Assembly: GCF_004134775.1 (NCBI RefSeq)
Contig: NZ_SDOZ01000002.1
Coordinates: 1,462,005 to 1,526,004, forward strand
DNA from: Candidatus Borkfalkia ceftriaxoniphila
Lineage (GTDB): Bacteria; Bacillota; Clostridia; Christensenellales; Borkfalkiaceae
Reading direction: 5' to 3'
DNA length: 64,000 nucleotides
Of the stretch, positions 25,813 to 34,342 are shown in pieces (within the stretch, counting starts at the first letter, position 1; each line of letters begins with the position of its first letter). A program made the position numbers and the translations under genes. The notes under the pieces are model-generated. The model was given only the letters and a program-made list of their open reading frames with translations, was not told where the DNA came from and searched no databases.

Positions 25813-25841
25813 AGTATAATAAATTATCTTAATTTTGTCAA
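25813..25841 (-). promoter_or_regulatory. Promoter of the AraC gene, predicted leaderless transcript
   Basis: Reading on the minus strand: TTGACA, a 17-bp spacer, TATACT, then six nucleotides (GTCCCC) and the ATG. The +1 should therefore fall on or next to the start codon. Confidence 0.75.
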
Positions 25842-25860
25842 GAGAACATAAAATTGTTTA

Positions 25861-25889
25861 TTGCAATCGCGGGGCGTGCGGCGTATACT
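25861..25889 (+). promoter_or_regulatory. Promoter of the glycyl radical enzyme operon
   Basis: TTGCAA (25861-25866), a 17-bp spacer and TATACT (25884-25889) lie 19 bp before the ATG at 25909. The TTG at 25861 could be mistaken for a start codon but is the -35 box. Confidence 0.7.
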
Positions 25890-25908
25890 GTCGGCAGAGG
25901 TGAAAATT

Positions 25909-28035
25909 ATGTCGACACAGGCATTGAAAGAGGAAATGCGTCAACGCCCCGCGGGCGTTTTTGCGAATTATTACTATAAATATCTCGGGTACAGGGAAGA
26001 TCTCTGCGCGCCCGCCGTCAAGGCGCGCGCAAACGCCGTGTATACGCTCTTTTCCCGTGCGGGTGCGTACGTCTACCGCAACGATCTGATCGCGGGCAGT
26101 ATCCGCCCGTTATGGTGCGAAAAAAGTGAAGCGGAACTTCGTTACGCCCGTTCGATCGCGGACAGTTTCGGCGAGCGCACGTTCTGGCACAACGCAGATC
26201 ATTTTTCTCCCGATTACGGGAGCGTCGTTTGCGACGGCATCGCGGGCATGCTCCGAAAGATTGAAATTTCGAAAGCGGTGCACGCGGACGACGCGGCAAA
26301 ATCTTCCTACCTCGCGGCGATGCAAAAAACGCTCGAAGGTTTTAAAAATCTCTTGCTTTCCTACGCCGTGGAAGCGGAAACGCTGCAAGGCTGCGAGGGC
26401 TATTTCGGCGATCGGCTGAAACGCATTGCGGGCAACTGCCGTAAACTCGCATACGACGCGCCCGAAACGTTTGAAGAGGCGTTGCAACTCGTATGGATGT
26501 GCCACGTCGGTTTTCTGATGGAGGGGCGCGCGGCGATGGCGCTGGGCAGAATGGACCAATATCTGTTCCCTTTTTATGAACGCGACATAAAGCGCGGCGC
26601 GCTCACGCGCGGGCAGGCTGTGGAACTTCTGGAAAACGTGTTCATGAAGATCTACGAATCGCGCGCCTATAAGGACGGCGACGACGTGGTGAACATCTGC
26701 ATCGGCGGCACGGATCTTGCGGGCAAATGCGAAGTGAACGATTTGAGTTACTGCATTTTGGAGGCCGTGAAGAACTGCAACGTGCCCGGTCCGAATCTTT
26801 CCGCGCGCGTTTCTTCTCAAACGCCCGACGATTTTCTGGACGCCTGTCTTCGGGTGATCGGGACGGGGTTGGGATATCCCGCGCTGATGAACGACGAGGT
26901 GAATATTGCGGCGCTCCGCAGATACGGCTATGAAGAGGCGGACGCCTATGATTATTCCATGGTCGGCTGCATCGAAAATTTCATCACGGGCAGACAGCCG
27001 CCGTGGAGCGACGGGCGGTTCGATACGCCGCGCTTTTTCGAATACCTGTTCAACGAGGGACGCGGGATCGTTCACCCGTCGATGGGAGTGAACACGGGGC
27101 CCGTGCGGGAAATTTCGTGTATGGAAGATTTTTTAAGGAAATTCCGCGAGCAACTGGAATACGGCGCGCAGGAATATTACGCCTTTTTCAACAACGAAAA
27201 CTGCCGCTATTCGCCCGCGCGGTACCCGCAGCCCTTTCTGTCCTGTTTCTGCCGTGACTGCATTGCGCGGGCGCAGGACATTCTGGAAGGGGGCAGCAAA
27301 TACCCGTCCGTGCACGGCGCGGCGCTCATGGGCGTGGGAACGGTGTGCGATTCGCTCGCCGCGGTGGAAAAGGTGGTTTTTACGGACGGGGCGGCTACGC
27401 TTGAAGAACTGCGCGATGCACTCGCCGCGAATTTCGAAGGATACGAAGATCTGCGGAAAAAACTTCTCGCCGCGCCAAAATACGGCAATAACGACGATTT
27501 CGCGGACAAATACGCAATATGGTTCGTCGATACGCTCTTTGCGATCTTTTCGAAATTCCGCACGCGCGACGGCGGCGCGTTTTATATCGCGATGGCGGCG
27601 AACGTCAGCAACATTGCGGCGGGGAAAATCATTGCGGCGACGCCCGACGGGCGCAGGGCGGGCGAACCGCTTTCCGACGCCGCGTCCCCGACTTACGGGC
27701 GCGACGTGCGGGGCGCGACGGCGACTTTGAACAGCGTTTCCAAACCCGACTATACGAAAGTCGCCTGCGGCACGGTCCTCAACCAGAAGTTTTCGCCGTC
27801 CATGTTCGAGGGGGAAAAACGCAAAAAACTGTCCGCCCTTCTCAGGGTGTATTTTCAAAAGGGCGGGCAGGAGATGCAGGTGAACGCGACCTCGCGCGAG
27901 GTTCTCAAAGACGCGATGGCGCACCCCGAAAACTATCCGCAACTCGTGGTGCGCGTTTCAGGCTTTTCCGCGCTGTTCGTCACGCTCGACAGGGACGTGC
28001 AGGAAGATATTCTGCGCCGCACGCAGCAGGGGTGA
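25909..28035 (+). CDS. Glycyl radical enzyme of the GCxE (dehydratase/lyase-like) class
   Basis: The start is ATG 25909 behind AGAGG, giving 708 residues. This is shorter than most pyruvate formate-lyase relatives (about 760-850). The active-site motif is MVGCIEN (thiyl Cys354, Glu356), the GCxE pattern of diol dehydratases and many C-C, C-N or C-S lyases, not the Cys-Cys pair of pyruvate formate-lyase. The glycyl radical loop near the C-terminus is RVSGFSA (Gly685). The enzyme must be activated anaerobically by the product of the next gene. The substrate is not identifiable by eye: the pocket sequences (NADHFSPDYG, DYSMVG) do not match a subgroup I know well. The downstream zinc dehydrogenase probably acts on its substrate or product. 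Confidence 0.9.
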   Translation: MSTQALKEEMRQRPAGVFANYYYKYLGYREDLCAPAVKARANAVYTLFSRAGAYVYRNDLIAGSIRPLWCEKSEAELRYARSIADSFGERTFWHNADHFSPDYGSVVCDGIAGMLRKIEISKAVHADDAAKSSYLAAMQKTLEGFKNLLLSYAVEAETLQGCEGYFGDRLKRIAGNCRKLAYDAPETFEEALQLVWMCHVGFLMEGRAAMALGRMDQYLFPFYERDIKRGALTRGQAVELLENVFMKIYESRAYKDGDDVVNICIGGTDLAGKCEVNDLSYCILEAVKNCNVPGPNLSARVSSQTPDDFLDACLRVIGTGLGYPALMNDEVNIAALRRYGYEEADAYDYSMVGCIENFITGRQPPWSDGRFDTPRFFEYLFNEGRGIVHPSMGVNTGPVREISCMEDFLRKFREQLEYGAQEYYAFFNNENCRYSPARYPQPFLSCFCRDCIARAQDILEGGSKYPSVHGAALMGVGTVCDSLAAVEKVVFTDGAATLEELRDALAANFEGYEDLRKKLLAAPKYGNNDDFADKYAIWFVDTLFAIFSKFRTRDGGAFYIAMAANVSNIAAGKIIAATPDGRRAGEPLSDAASPTYGRDVRGATATLNSVSKPDYTKVACGTVLNQKFSPSMFEGEKRKKLSALLRVYFQKGGQEMQVNATSREVLKDAMAHPENYPQLVVRVSGFSALFVTLDRDVQEDILRRTQQG

Positions 28036-28038
28036 AAG

Positions 28039-28800
28039 ATGCGGCTGAACATATCGGATATCCAGCATTTCTGCACGGGCGACGGCGAAGGGATCCGCAC
28101 AACCGTGTTTTTCAAGGGGTGCAACCTTTGCTGCCCCTGGTGCCATAACCCCGAAACGGTTTCTTCCGCGCCGCAGATCCTGCGTTATGCCGACCGCGAG
28201 ATCGCCTGCGGCCGCAACGTATCCGTTGCCGCGCTTGTTGCGGAAATCGGCGAGGACGGGGAGTATTATCGGGCGAGCGGCGGGGGGGCCACGCTGAGCG
28301 GCGGCGAACCGCTGTTGCAGGCGGAGGGGGCGGCGTTTCTTGCAAAGAGCCTTCGCAGCGAGGGGACGGAGGTTTTGATCGACACGGCGGGGTGCGTTCC
28401 CTTTTCCGCGTTCGAAAAGGTTATGCCCTATGCAAACGGGTTTTTGTTTGACGTCAAGGCGTGCACGGAGGAAGATTACGCGCGTATCGGCGGTGAATTT
28501 TTCCTCGTCCGTGACAATTTCGGAAAACTGACGAAAGCGGGTGCAAACGTGCGCGCACGAGTGCCGCTCATACCGAATTTCAACGACGGCAAGGAGTACT
28601 GCGAAAAAATGTGCGCTTTTCTTCGTTCGCTGGGCGCGGAAAAGGTCGATTTGCTGCCCTTTCACCGCATGGGCAGCGCCAAGTATGCGGCGCTCGGAAA
28701 AACTTATGCGTACCGCGAAACGCCGCCTATGTCTTTGCAGCGGGCGGAAGAGATCGCGGCGATCTATAAAAAATATTTTCAGGTAAAAATCGAAAGGTAA
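28039..28800 (+). CDS. Glycyl radical enzyme activating protein (radical SAM)
   Basis: This 253-residue protein uses a [4Fe-4S] cluster bound by CNLCCPWC (Cys28, Cys32, Cys35; CX3CX2C) to cleave S-adenosylmethionine and install the glycyl radical. The SAM-contact motif is LSGGEPLLQ. It lacks the extra ferredoxin-like insert with two more clusters seen in most activases of GCxE enzymes, and in this is compact like the pyruvate formate-lyase activase. It starts three bases after the preceding stop with GGGGTGAAAG as ribosome site. The pairing with the upstream enzyme is certain from context. Confidence 0.95.
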   Translation: MRLNISDIQHFCTGDGEGIRTTVFFKGCNLCCPWCHNPETVSSAPQILRYADREIACGRNVSVAALVAEIGEDGEYYRASGGGATLSGGEPLLQAEGAAFLAKSLRSEGTEVLIDTAGCVPFSAFEKVMPYANGFLFDVKACTEEDYARIGGEFFLVRDNFGKLTKAGANVRARVPLIPNFNDGKEYCEKMCAFLRSLGAEKVDLLPFHRMGSAKYAALGKTYAYRETPPMSLQRAEEIAAIYKKYFQVKIER

Positions 28801-28812
28801 AGGAGAAAAATC

Positions 28813-29904
28813 ATGAAAGCGAAAGCGGCTGTATTTATGGGGGCGAACGTGCCCTTCGAGGTGAGGGAGTTCGAGATAACCGATACGCCCGCAGGCTACG
28901 GCAGATCGGAACTGATCGCGAGCGGCATCTGCGGCACGGACGTGCATTTCCACAACGGCAAACTTTCCGTGGCGGCGCCGACGATCATCGGGCACGAATT
29001 CGTGGGCAGGCTCATCGATCTGAACGAGGAGGAAGGCAAGCGGTACGGTCTGAAAAAGGGAGATCGCGTCATCGCGGACATTGCCGTGCCCTGCGGGGAG
29101 TGCCTTCTGTGCAAAAGCGGGGACGACGCGAACTGCGTCCGTATGCGCGTGACCAACGGCGGCAGCATCGAAACGCCGCCCTACCTGTTCGGAGGTTATA
29201 CGCGCGTGAACTACACGCCGCTTTCCAACCTCATCCGGATCCCCGAGCAACTGGACGCGGAAATGGTCTGCATATTCGCCTGCCCGGGGCCGACCGCCAT
29301 GCACGCGTTCGCGCTCGCGGGGCGCGCAGGCGTGGATCTTGCGGATATCCGTACGGCGGTCGTGCAGGGGCTGGGGCCCGTGGGCACCTATGCGGTGATG
29401 TATCTCAAAGCGATGGGCGTAAAGCAGGTGTTCGCGATCACGGCGGGCACGAACGCGCGGCGGGAAGAACTTGCGAAAAGCCTCGGCGCTTCGGAAGTGT
29501 TCAATCTGTCGCGTACGGGCGCGGCGCAGATCAACGAAAGCATCGTGAAAGCGAGCGGCGGTCTGGGCGCGGATCTCGCGTTCGAGGCGTCGGGCGCGCC
29601 CGCGGCGGTGCCGCAGGGCATGGAACTTCTCAGAAACCGCGGCGTCTATCTCGTGCCGGGGCAGTATTCCAACAGCGGCAGCGTCGCCATTGCGCCCCAA
29701 CTCATCACTTTCAAAGCGCTGCATATCATCGGTTCTTCGCAGTATTCGGTGAGCGACGTGCGGGATTATCTCTCCTTTTTGCTCGCGCATCCCGAACTGC
29801 ACGCAAAGATCCGCGAACTCGGAAACCGCTATCCTCTGGAAGAGGTCAACAAAGCCTTTCTCGACGCAAAGTCGGGAAACAACATTAAAACTTTATTGGT
29901 TTGA
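28813..29904 (+). CDS. Zinc-dependent medium-chain alcohol/polyol dehydrogenase
   Basis: This 363-residue NAD(P)-dependent dehydrogenase is of the threonine/sorbitol dehydrogenase type. The catalytic zinc site is GICGTD plus GHEFVG. The structural zinc loop CGECLLCKSGDDANC carries four Cys. The Rossmann domain has QGLGPVGTYAV. AAAGGAG precedes the ATG, 12 bases after the activase. It probably oxidises a hydroxyl of, or reduces a carbonyl made by, the glycyl radical enzyme's compound. The DVHFHNG segment near the catalytic site is typical of polyol enzymes. The substrate is inferred only as a small polyol or hydroxy-acid. Confidence 0.92.
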   Translation: MKAKAAVFMGANVPFEVREFEITDTPAGYGRSELIASGICGTDVHFHNGKLSVAAPTIIGHEFVGRLIDLNEEEGKRYGLKKGDRVIADIAVPCGECLLCKSGDDANCVRMRVTNGGSIETPPYLFGGYTRVNYTPLSNLIRIPEQLDAEMVCIFACPGPTAMHAFALAGRAGVDLADIRTAVVQGLGPVGTYAVMYLKAMGVKQVFAITAGTNARREELAKSLGASEVFNLSRTGAAQINESIVKASGGLGADLAFEASGAPAAVPQGMELLRNRGVYLVPGQYSNSGSVAIAPQLITFKALHIIGSSQYSVSDVRDYLSFLLAHPELHAKIRELGNRYPLEEVNKAFLDAKSGNNIKTLLV

Positions 29905-29906
29905 TA

Positions 29907-29942
29907 AAAAAATCCCCCGACGTGCGGTCGGGGGATTTTTTT
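29907..29942 (+). terminator. Terminator of the glycyl radical operon
   Basis: The stem CCCCCGAC / GTCGGGGG (29914-29921, 29927-29934), extended by A/T pairs, is followed by eight T residues. Confidence 0.93.
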
Positions 29943-30052
29943 TCGTTTTGGCGGCATAGAATCGCCCCGGATTTCGCACAATACGGGTATGGATCGGAAT
30001 CGTTCCGATCGCCGATGCCTATTTAAAATTGGAATAATTTTCCAAAAAGGTA

Positions 30053-30081
30053 TTGACAAAATCGGTTTAGCTATTTATAAT
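30053..30081 (+). promoter_or_regulatory. Consensus sigma-A promoter of the surface lipoprotein gene
   Basis: TTGACA (30053-30058), a 17-bp spacer and TATAAT (30076-30081) form an exact consensus promoter. It is wrapped by two operator-like sites, so it is probably strong but repressed. Confidence 0.85.
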
Positions 30082-30103
30082 TTAATTGCTAAACCGATTT
30101 AGC
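30056..30103. promoter_or_regulatory. Paired LacI-type operators
   Basis: GCTAAACCGATTTAGC (30088-30103) is a LacI-family operator with a central CG. ACAAAATCGGTTTAGC (30056-30071) matches its reverse complement at 14 of 16 positions. The 11-mers ATCGGTTTAGC and GCTAAACCGAT are perfect inverted repeats. One site overlaps the -35, the other follows the -10. The LacI-family gene at 31820-32617 is the likely repressor. Confidence 0.7.
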
Positions 30104-30148
30104 AAAATAAACGGTAAGGCAAAAATTCTTTTTTGGAGGGAAAATTTT

Positions 30149-31774
30149 ATGAAAAAGATGAAATGGCTCGCGCTCCTGGCGGTTCTCGTTCTGGGGCTGT
30201 CCGTATTCGCCGCGTGCGGCGGTTCGGCGGATACCTGTAAGGTAACGTATTTCGACGCGGACGCCAAAACAGTGCTCAAAGAGATAAAAGTGGACAAGGG
30301 TGAAAAGGCGGAAAACTGGACGCCCGAAAAAGAGGGCTGGACCTTTTTGGGCTGGTACGCGACGCCCAGCCTCAAACGTCCTTTCCCGTTCGACGATCCC
30401 GTCAACGCGGACACTTCGTTGTTTTCCAGTTGGAAATCGGCTGTGTTTCAGGAAGATACGCGCGAATGGCTGATCGCGGGGCAGTCCTCGTATAAGGGTG
30501 CGCTGCTCAATACGAGCGCCTGGGGTAAAGTAGAGGGCGCGGAACGCGAAAAATTCATGTTCGAGCGCGTGGAAGAGGGGAAAAACGAGTTCGAACTTAC
30601 CCTCGATCTGTATGTGGGCGACCAGTTCCAGATCGCGGACGTGGACGTGGACAACGCGTATACCTGGACGCATCAGCGCGGCTACGGATTTTTAAAGACC
30701 GAGGGCACGGAAGAATTCGTGAAAAATGCGGGAAATATCTTCACCGAAGATCTGACCAAAGCGAATATCGAGATGATCAAAGAGGGCAACTATACGCTGA
30801 CGCTCACCACCGATATGAGCAATTCCACGCTCGACTCTCTGGAAATCAAGCGAAACGGCGATCCGAACGCCAATCTCGAAAAATCGTATGCGCCCAGTAT
30901 TTCCGGCTCGGTCACGGGCGGCAACGCCATTCCCGACAAGGAAAATTTCGGCGATTTCGGATTTACCGAAACGGCGGAAGGCAGCAAGGTCTTTGAAATG
31001 ACCATCAGCCTGAACAAGGGCGATTTCTTCTCCGTTCTGCCTTACGAAAATTCGTGGGACGACGTGCTGCGCACGTCCGCAGTCGACGCGGCTTTGAGCG
31101 ACGCCGTCTACGATACCAAAGAATTGGCGAATATCACCATGCTGGAATCCGCGAAATATAAGATCACCGCGAAATTCGAGGAAAAGGACGGCAAAGACGC
31201 GGGCAGCGTCATCATCAAAAAAGTCGGCGCGTTCGAGCGCACCGCGGGCGACAACGAGGTCAAATTCACCGACGGCAAACCCACCGTATACGTCCGTCAG
31301 GGCGCGCGCGTTCCCAATCCGGGCGACCCTGCGGGACAGACGGGCAAAATTTTCATCGGATGGTATACCGACCTTACGAACAACGTGCCTATGAATTTTA
31401 ACGCCGCTCTGGATAAGACGGGGCAAACGATCACCTGCGCGCCCAAGTTTATGTCCGATACCGACAAAGATACGCGTACCGTGTATATCAAGGGCGACGT
31501 TTCGGGGTGGGCGAACAAGGACGAGTTCAAAATGAAAAACGACGGCAAGCACACCTATACCTTCGATCTGACGGTGGAAAATACGGCGCAGTTCGTATTC
31601 ACCTTCTTCGAGGGGGCGAACGATACGGGAGCCGCCGCCAACGGCACGTGGGTGGATTATGAAAATTCCACCGACCAGGCGTCGGGCGAGGGGAATATCT
31701 CCATCGCTTCGAAAGGCACGTACCGCATTACGCTCGATTCCTTCCACAAAACGGTGACCATCGTCAAACTGTAA
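30149..31774 (+). CDS. Surface lipoprotein with InlB-type repeats and starch-binding-like modules
   Basis: The start is ATG 30149 behind TGGAGGG, giving 541 residues. The lipoprotein signal ends in FAAC (Cys23). Residues 30-100 form a Listeria-Bacteroides (InlB B) repeat (WTFLGWYA), and a second GWY-type repeat lies near 390-410 (KIFIGWYTD). Between and after them are beta-sandwich modules. The last one (VYIKGDVSGWANKDEFKMK to the end) resembles CBM20/26/SusE starch-binding folds. No catalytic motif is visible. It lies beside GH13, phosphorylase and maltodextrin importer genes under a LacI-type operator pair, so it probably captures alpha-glucan at the cell surface. Confidence 0.75.
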   Translation: MKKMKWLALLAVLVLGLSVFAACGGSADTCKVTYFDADAKTVLKEIKVDKGEKAENWTPEKEGWTFLGWYATPSLKRPFPFDDPVNADTSLFSSWKSAVFQEDTREWLIAGQSSYKGALLNTSAWGKVEGAEREKFMFERVEEGKNEFELTLDLYVGDQFQIADVDVDNAYTWTHQRGYGFLKTEGTEEFVKNAGNIFTEDLTKANIEMIKEGNYTLTLTTDMSNSTLDSLEIKRNGDPNANLEKSYAPSISGSVTGGNAIPDKENFGDFGFTETAEGSKVFEMTISLNKGDFFSVLPYENSWDDVLRTSAVDAALSDAVYDTKELANITMLESAKYKITAKFEEKDGKDAGSVIIKKVGAFERTAGDNEVKFTDGKPTVYVRQGARVPNPGDPAGQTGKIFIGWYTDLTNNVPMNFNAALDKTGQTITCAPKFMSDTDKDTRTVYIKGDVSGWANKDEFKMKNDGKHTYTFDLTVENTAQFVFTFFEGANDTGAAANGTWVDYENSTDQASGEGNISIASKGTYRITLDSFHKTVTIVKL

Positions 31775-31780
31775 AGGGCG

Positions 31781-31818
31781 AAAAAATCGGACGGCTTTTG
31801 TGAAAGAGCCGTCCGAAA
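31781..31818 (-). terminator. Terminator of the LacI gene
   Basis: The stem TCGGACGGCT / AGCCGTCCGA (31787-31796, 31807-31816) has a 10-nt loop. The T run (TTTTTT) lies on the minus-strand side, so it terminates the minus-strand LacI transcript. The plus strand has only the hairpin. Confidence 0.75.
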
Positions 31819-31819
31819 T

Positions 31820-32617
31820 TCAAACGAAAAATCTGTGTTCGGGATGCGGTTCGCGATCCGTCGCGAGCCGCACGCACTCGACGATCTTTTGAATCTTCGG
31901 CCGATCCGCACGCGCGGGGCAATAGGCATTCGCGCCCGCGGTTTCGTTGAGCAGCGCGGCGAGCGAGGGTTCGTCCGTCACGACGTATTGCCCTTTGAAC
32001 GCGGTAAGTTCGCAGAGATTCGATATAAAGCGAACGTCCGAAAAACTGCTTTCGATCGCCGCGCGCAGATATTCGTCGCGCGGCGGCTGCGAGACAAAGA
32101 GGAAGGGTGCCCCGAAATACGCGGCCGCGTCGCGCGCGAGCGCGGCGTAGTCGTTGGAAATTTCGAAAAAAAGCGCGTCGCCGATGGTGCAGTTCACGGA
32201 AACGACGGGCACGAAATTGAGTCCGCCCAACTGCGAAAATTCCTCTTTGGAAACGCCGTAGGTGACGATCGCCTCCACGGTATCCAGCCTTGCGGGCGAA
32301 CAGAGATGAAAAACGCGGACGGACTGCGCGGAAAACGCCTCGGAAAGCCGCCTGTAAAAATCGAGAAACACGATCCGCCCCAGATCGGTGAGATCTTGCG
32401 GGCAGTACGCGGCGACGAGTTTGTCGGGCTGCGCACCGCGCAGAAATTTCGCGTAGGTATTCGGCTTGAAATTCAGCATATTGATGACCTGCCAGACCTT
32501 CTGTTTGGTGTCTTCGCTGATACGCTGATCCTCGCGGTGATTTAAGATGAATGATACGGTCGATTTGCTCACGCCCGCGGCGTCGGCAACGTCCTGCATC
32601 GTTATTTTCTTATCCAT
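31820..32617 (-). CDS. Short LacI-family repressor, predicted leaderless mRNA
   Basis: I start at the Met beginning MDKKITMQDVADAAGVSKST (32617), not at the upstream frame opening at 32656, because the -10 box at 32624-32629 (minus strand) lies only 6 nt away. The protein has 265 residues. The LacI helix-turn-helix and hinge (about 5-60) are canonical, but the sugar-binding domain is about 70 residues shorter than the usual 330-340 total. It may have lost a lobe segment and an ordinary effector response. It lies between the surface lipoprotein gene and the GH13 gene and probably binds the operators at 30056-30103. Confidence 0.85.
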   Translation of the reverse strand: MDKKITMQDVADAAGVSKSTVSFILNHREDQRISEDTKQKVWQVINMLNFKPNTYAKFLRGAQPDKLVAAYCPQDLTDLGRIVFLDFYRRLSEAFSAQSVRVFHLCSPARLDTVEAIVTYGVSKEEFSQLGGLNFVPVVSVNCTIGDALFFEISNDYAALARDAAAYFGAPFLFVSQPPRDEYLRAAIESSFSDVRFISNLCELTAFKGQYVVTDEPSLAALLNETAGANAYCPARADRPKIQKIVECVRLATDREPHPEHRFFV

Positions 32618-32623
32618 GTATAA

Positions 32624-32652
32624 ATTATAGAATGTTTCAGGCTTTTTGTCAA
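32624..32652 (-). promoter_or_regulatory. Consensus promoter of the LacI gene
   Basis: On the minus strand TTGACA, a 17-bp spacer and TATAAT are exact consensus, followed by TTATAC and the ATG. The 6-nt distance leaves no room for a ribosome site. Confidence 0.8.
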
Positions 32653-32671
32653 TCAATGAACGGAGAGAACT

Positions 32672-34342
32672 ATGTTAGAGCAAGCCCTGTACCACAAACC
32701 GGAAACCGAATATTGTTATCCGATTTCGGAAAATACGATCGCGATGCGCCTGCGCGCTTCCAAGACGGACGTATTGCAGGTCGACGTCGTTTACGGCGGT
32801 AAATACGATTTTTACGAAAAGCGGCAGCGCGCGCGCATGAGGCTGTCGTACACCGATCGGCTGTACAACTATTTTACCGCGGAACTGACGCTGTCGGACG
32901 TCCGCCTCGTGTACGTGTTCGAGTTGAAAGAGGGGGACAGGATCTGTTATTTTTCCGAGGACGGACTGACGGAAAAATACGATTATCACTTCAATTTCTA
33001 CAACGCATTCCAGTTTGCGTATATCAACGCCGCCGACGTTCACAGACAGGTGGAGTGGATGAAAAACGCGCGTTTTTATCAGATCTTCATCGACCGTTTC
33101 GCGCGCGGGAATTTCGATAAGGACGACAGATATATCAATTTGGAGTGGGGTACCGTTCCCGGACCGAAAAGTTACGCGGGGGGCGATCTGCGGGGCGTTA
33201 CGGAAAATCTCGGCTATATCGCGGGGCTCGGCGCGAACGCAATTTATCTCACGCCTTTTTTCAGGTCGGTGAGCAATCATAAATACGATATCGAGGATTA
33301 TTTTACCGTGGACGGCATGTTCGGCGACGAAGAGGATATCCGAAAACTCGTGACGAGCGCCCACGAAAGGGGGATGCGCGTGGTGATGGACGCGGTGTTC
33401 AACCACGTCAGCGCGCGGTGCAGACAGTTTGCCGACGTCGCGGAAAAGGGAAAAAATTCTCCCTATTTCGATTGGTTCATCATACACGGCGACAAGATCG
33501 ACCGCGAAAAAGTCAATTACGAGTGTTTCGCCTCGTGCGATTATATGCCGAAATGGAACACCTCCAACGAGGCGGTGCAGGAATACCTCATCGGCGTGGG
33601 GCTGTACTGGCTGCAAAAGTACGATATCGACGGCTGGCGGCTGGACGTTTCCGACGAGGTTTCGCACGCTTTCTGGCGGAAATTCCGCGACGCGGTGAAA
33701 AAAATCAAGCCCGAATGCGCGATCATCGGCGAAAACTGGCACGACGCCAACGCCTATCTGAAAGGCGACCAGTACGACTCCATCATGAATTACGCCTTCA
33801 CCAAGGCGTGCCTCGACTTTTTCGTGCTCAAAAGCGCCGACGCGAAAGCGTTTGCCGAAAAACTCAACGCGCTTCTGATGCGCAACACGGATACGGTCAA
33901 CTGCATGATGCTCAATCTTCTGGACAGCCACGACACGCACCGCTTTCTGACCGAGGCGGGCGGCGACGTCAGAAAACTGGAAAGCGCGCTCGCCGTTTTA
34001 TATCTTTTCGTGGGCGTTCCCTGTATTTATTACGGCACGGAGATCGGCATGGAGGGGGGATACGATCCAGACTGCCGCCGCACCATGGATTGGGAAAAGG
34101 CGAGAAAGGGCAGCAGCCTGACGCAACTCGTCCGCGCGCTCGCGGGCCTCAAAGAGCGCAGAAAATGTTTGCACCGAAACGAGTTCCGCGCCTATGCGGA
34201 AGGTGAAGCATTCGTCATGGAGCGCGGCGAACTGCGGCTCGTCGTCAATGGCGGCGAAACCCCTCTGCCTTTGCGGAAAAATATCTGCACCAACGCGGAG
34301 GGACGGCTGCGATCGTTTGAATTTATGATCGAAGAAATCTGA
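32672..34342 (+). CDS. GH13 alpha-glucan hydrolase (neopullulanase/cyclomaltodextrinase-like)
   Basis: This 556-residue cytoplasmic enzyme has an N-terminal CBM34-like domain (about 1-120) before the catalytic (beta/alpha)8 barrel. The four conserved regions are present: DAVFNHV, GWRLDVSDEV (nucleophile Asp near 325), IIGENWHDA (acid/base Glu near 353) and LDSHDTHRF (stabilising Asp near 418). It hydrolyses alpha-1,4/1,6 bonds in maltodextrins, cyclodextrins or pullulan fragments. GGAGAG precedes the ATG. It is divergent from the LacI gene, with the two starts only about 55 bp apart, so both are probably co-regulated. Confidence 0.93.
   Translation: MLEQALYHKPETEYCYPISENTIAMRLRASKTDVLQVDVVYGGKYDFYEKRQRARMRLSYTDRLYNYFTAELTLSDVRLVYVFELKEGDRICYFSEDGLTEKYDYHFNFYNAFQFAYINAADVHRQVEWMKNARFYQIFIDRFARGNFDKDDRYINLEWGTVPGPKSYAGGDLRGVTENLGYIAGLGANAIYLTPFFRSVSNHKYDIEDYFTVDGMFGDEEDIRKLVTSAHERGMRVVMDAVFNHVSARCRQFADVAEKGKNSPYFDWFIIHGDKIDREKVNYECFASCDYMPKWNTSNEAVQEYLIGVGLYWLQKYDIDGWRLDVSDEVSHAFWRKFRDAVKKIKPECAIIGENWHDANAYLKGDQYDSIMNYAFTKACLDFFVLKSADAKAFAEKLNALLMRNTDTVNCMMLNLLDSHDTHRFLTEAGGDVRKLESALAVLYLFVGVPCIYYGTEIGMEGGYDPDCRRTMDWEKARKGSSLTQLVRALAGLKERRKCLHRNEFRAYAEGEAFVMERGELRLVVNGGETPLPLRKNICTNAEGRLRSFEFMIEEI

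Noticed and set aside
25861..25908. Upstream TTG start of the glycyl radical enzyme
   Set aside because: The TTG belongs to the -35 box, and the -10 lies within the extension. The ATG at 25909 is correctly spaced from AGAGG.
27958..29802. A 614-codon minus-strand frame opposite the activase and dehydrogenase genes
   Set aside because: It is the mirror frame of well-supported genes (radical SAM and zinc dehydrogenase motifs intact) and shows no family features or ribosome site.
30086..30148. Earlier start of the surface lipoprotein gene
   Set aside because: It lies in the operator and near the transcription start. The Met at 30149 starts a good lipoprotein signal with TGGAGGG upstream.
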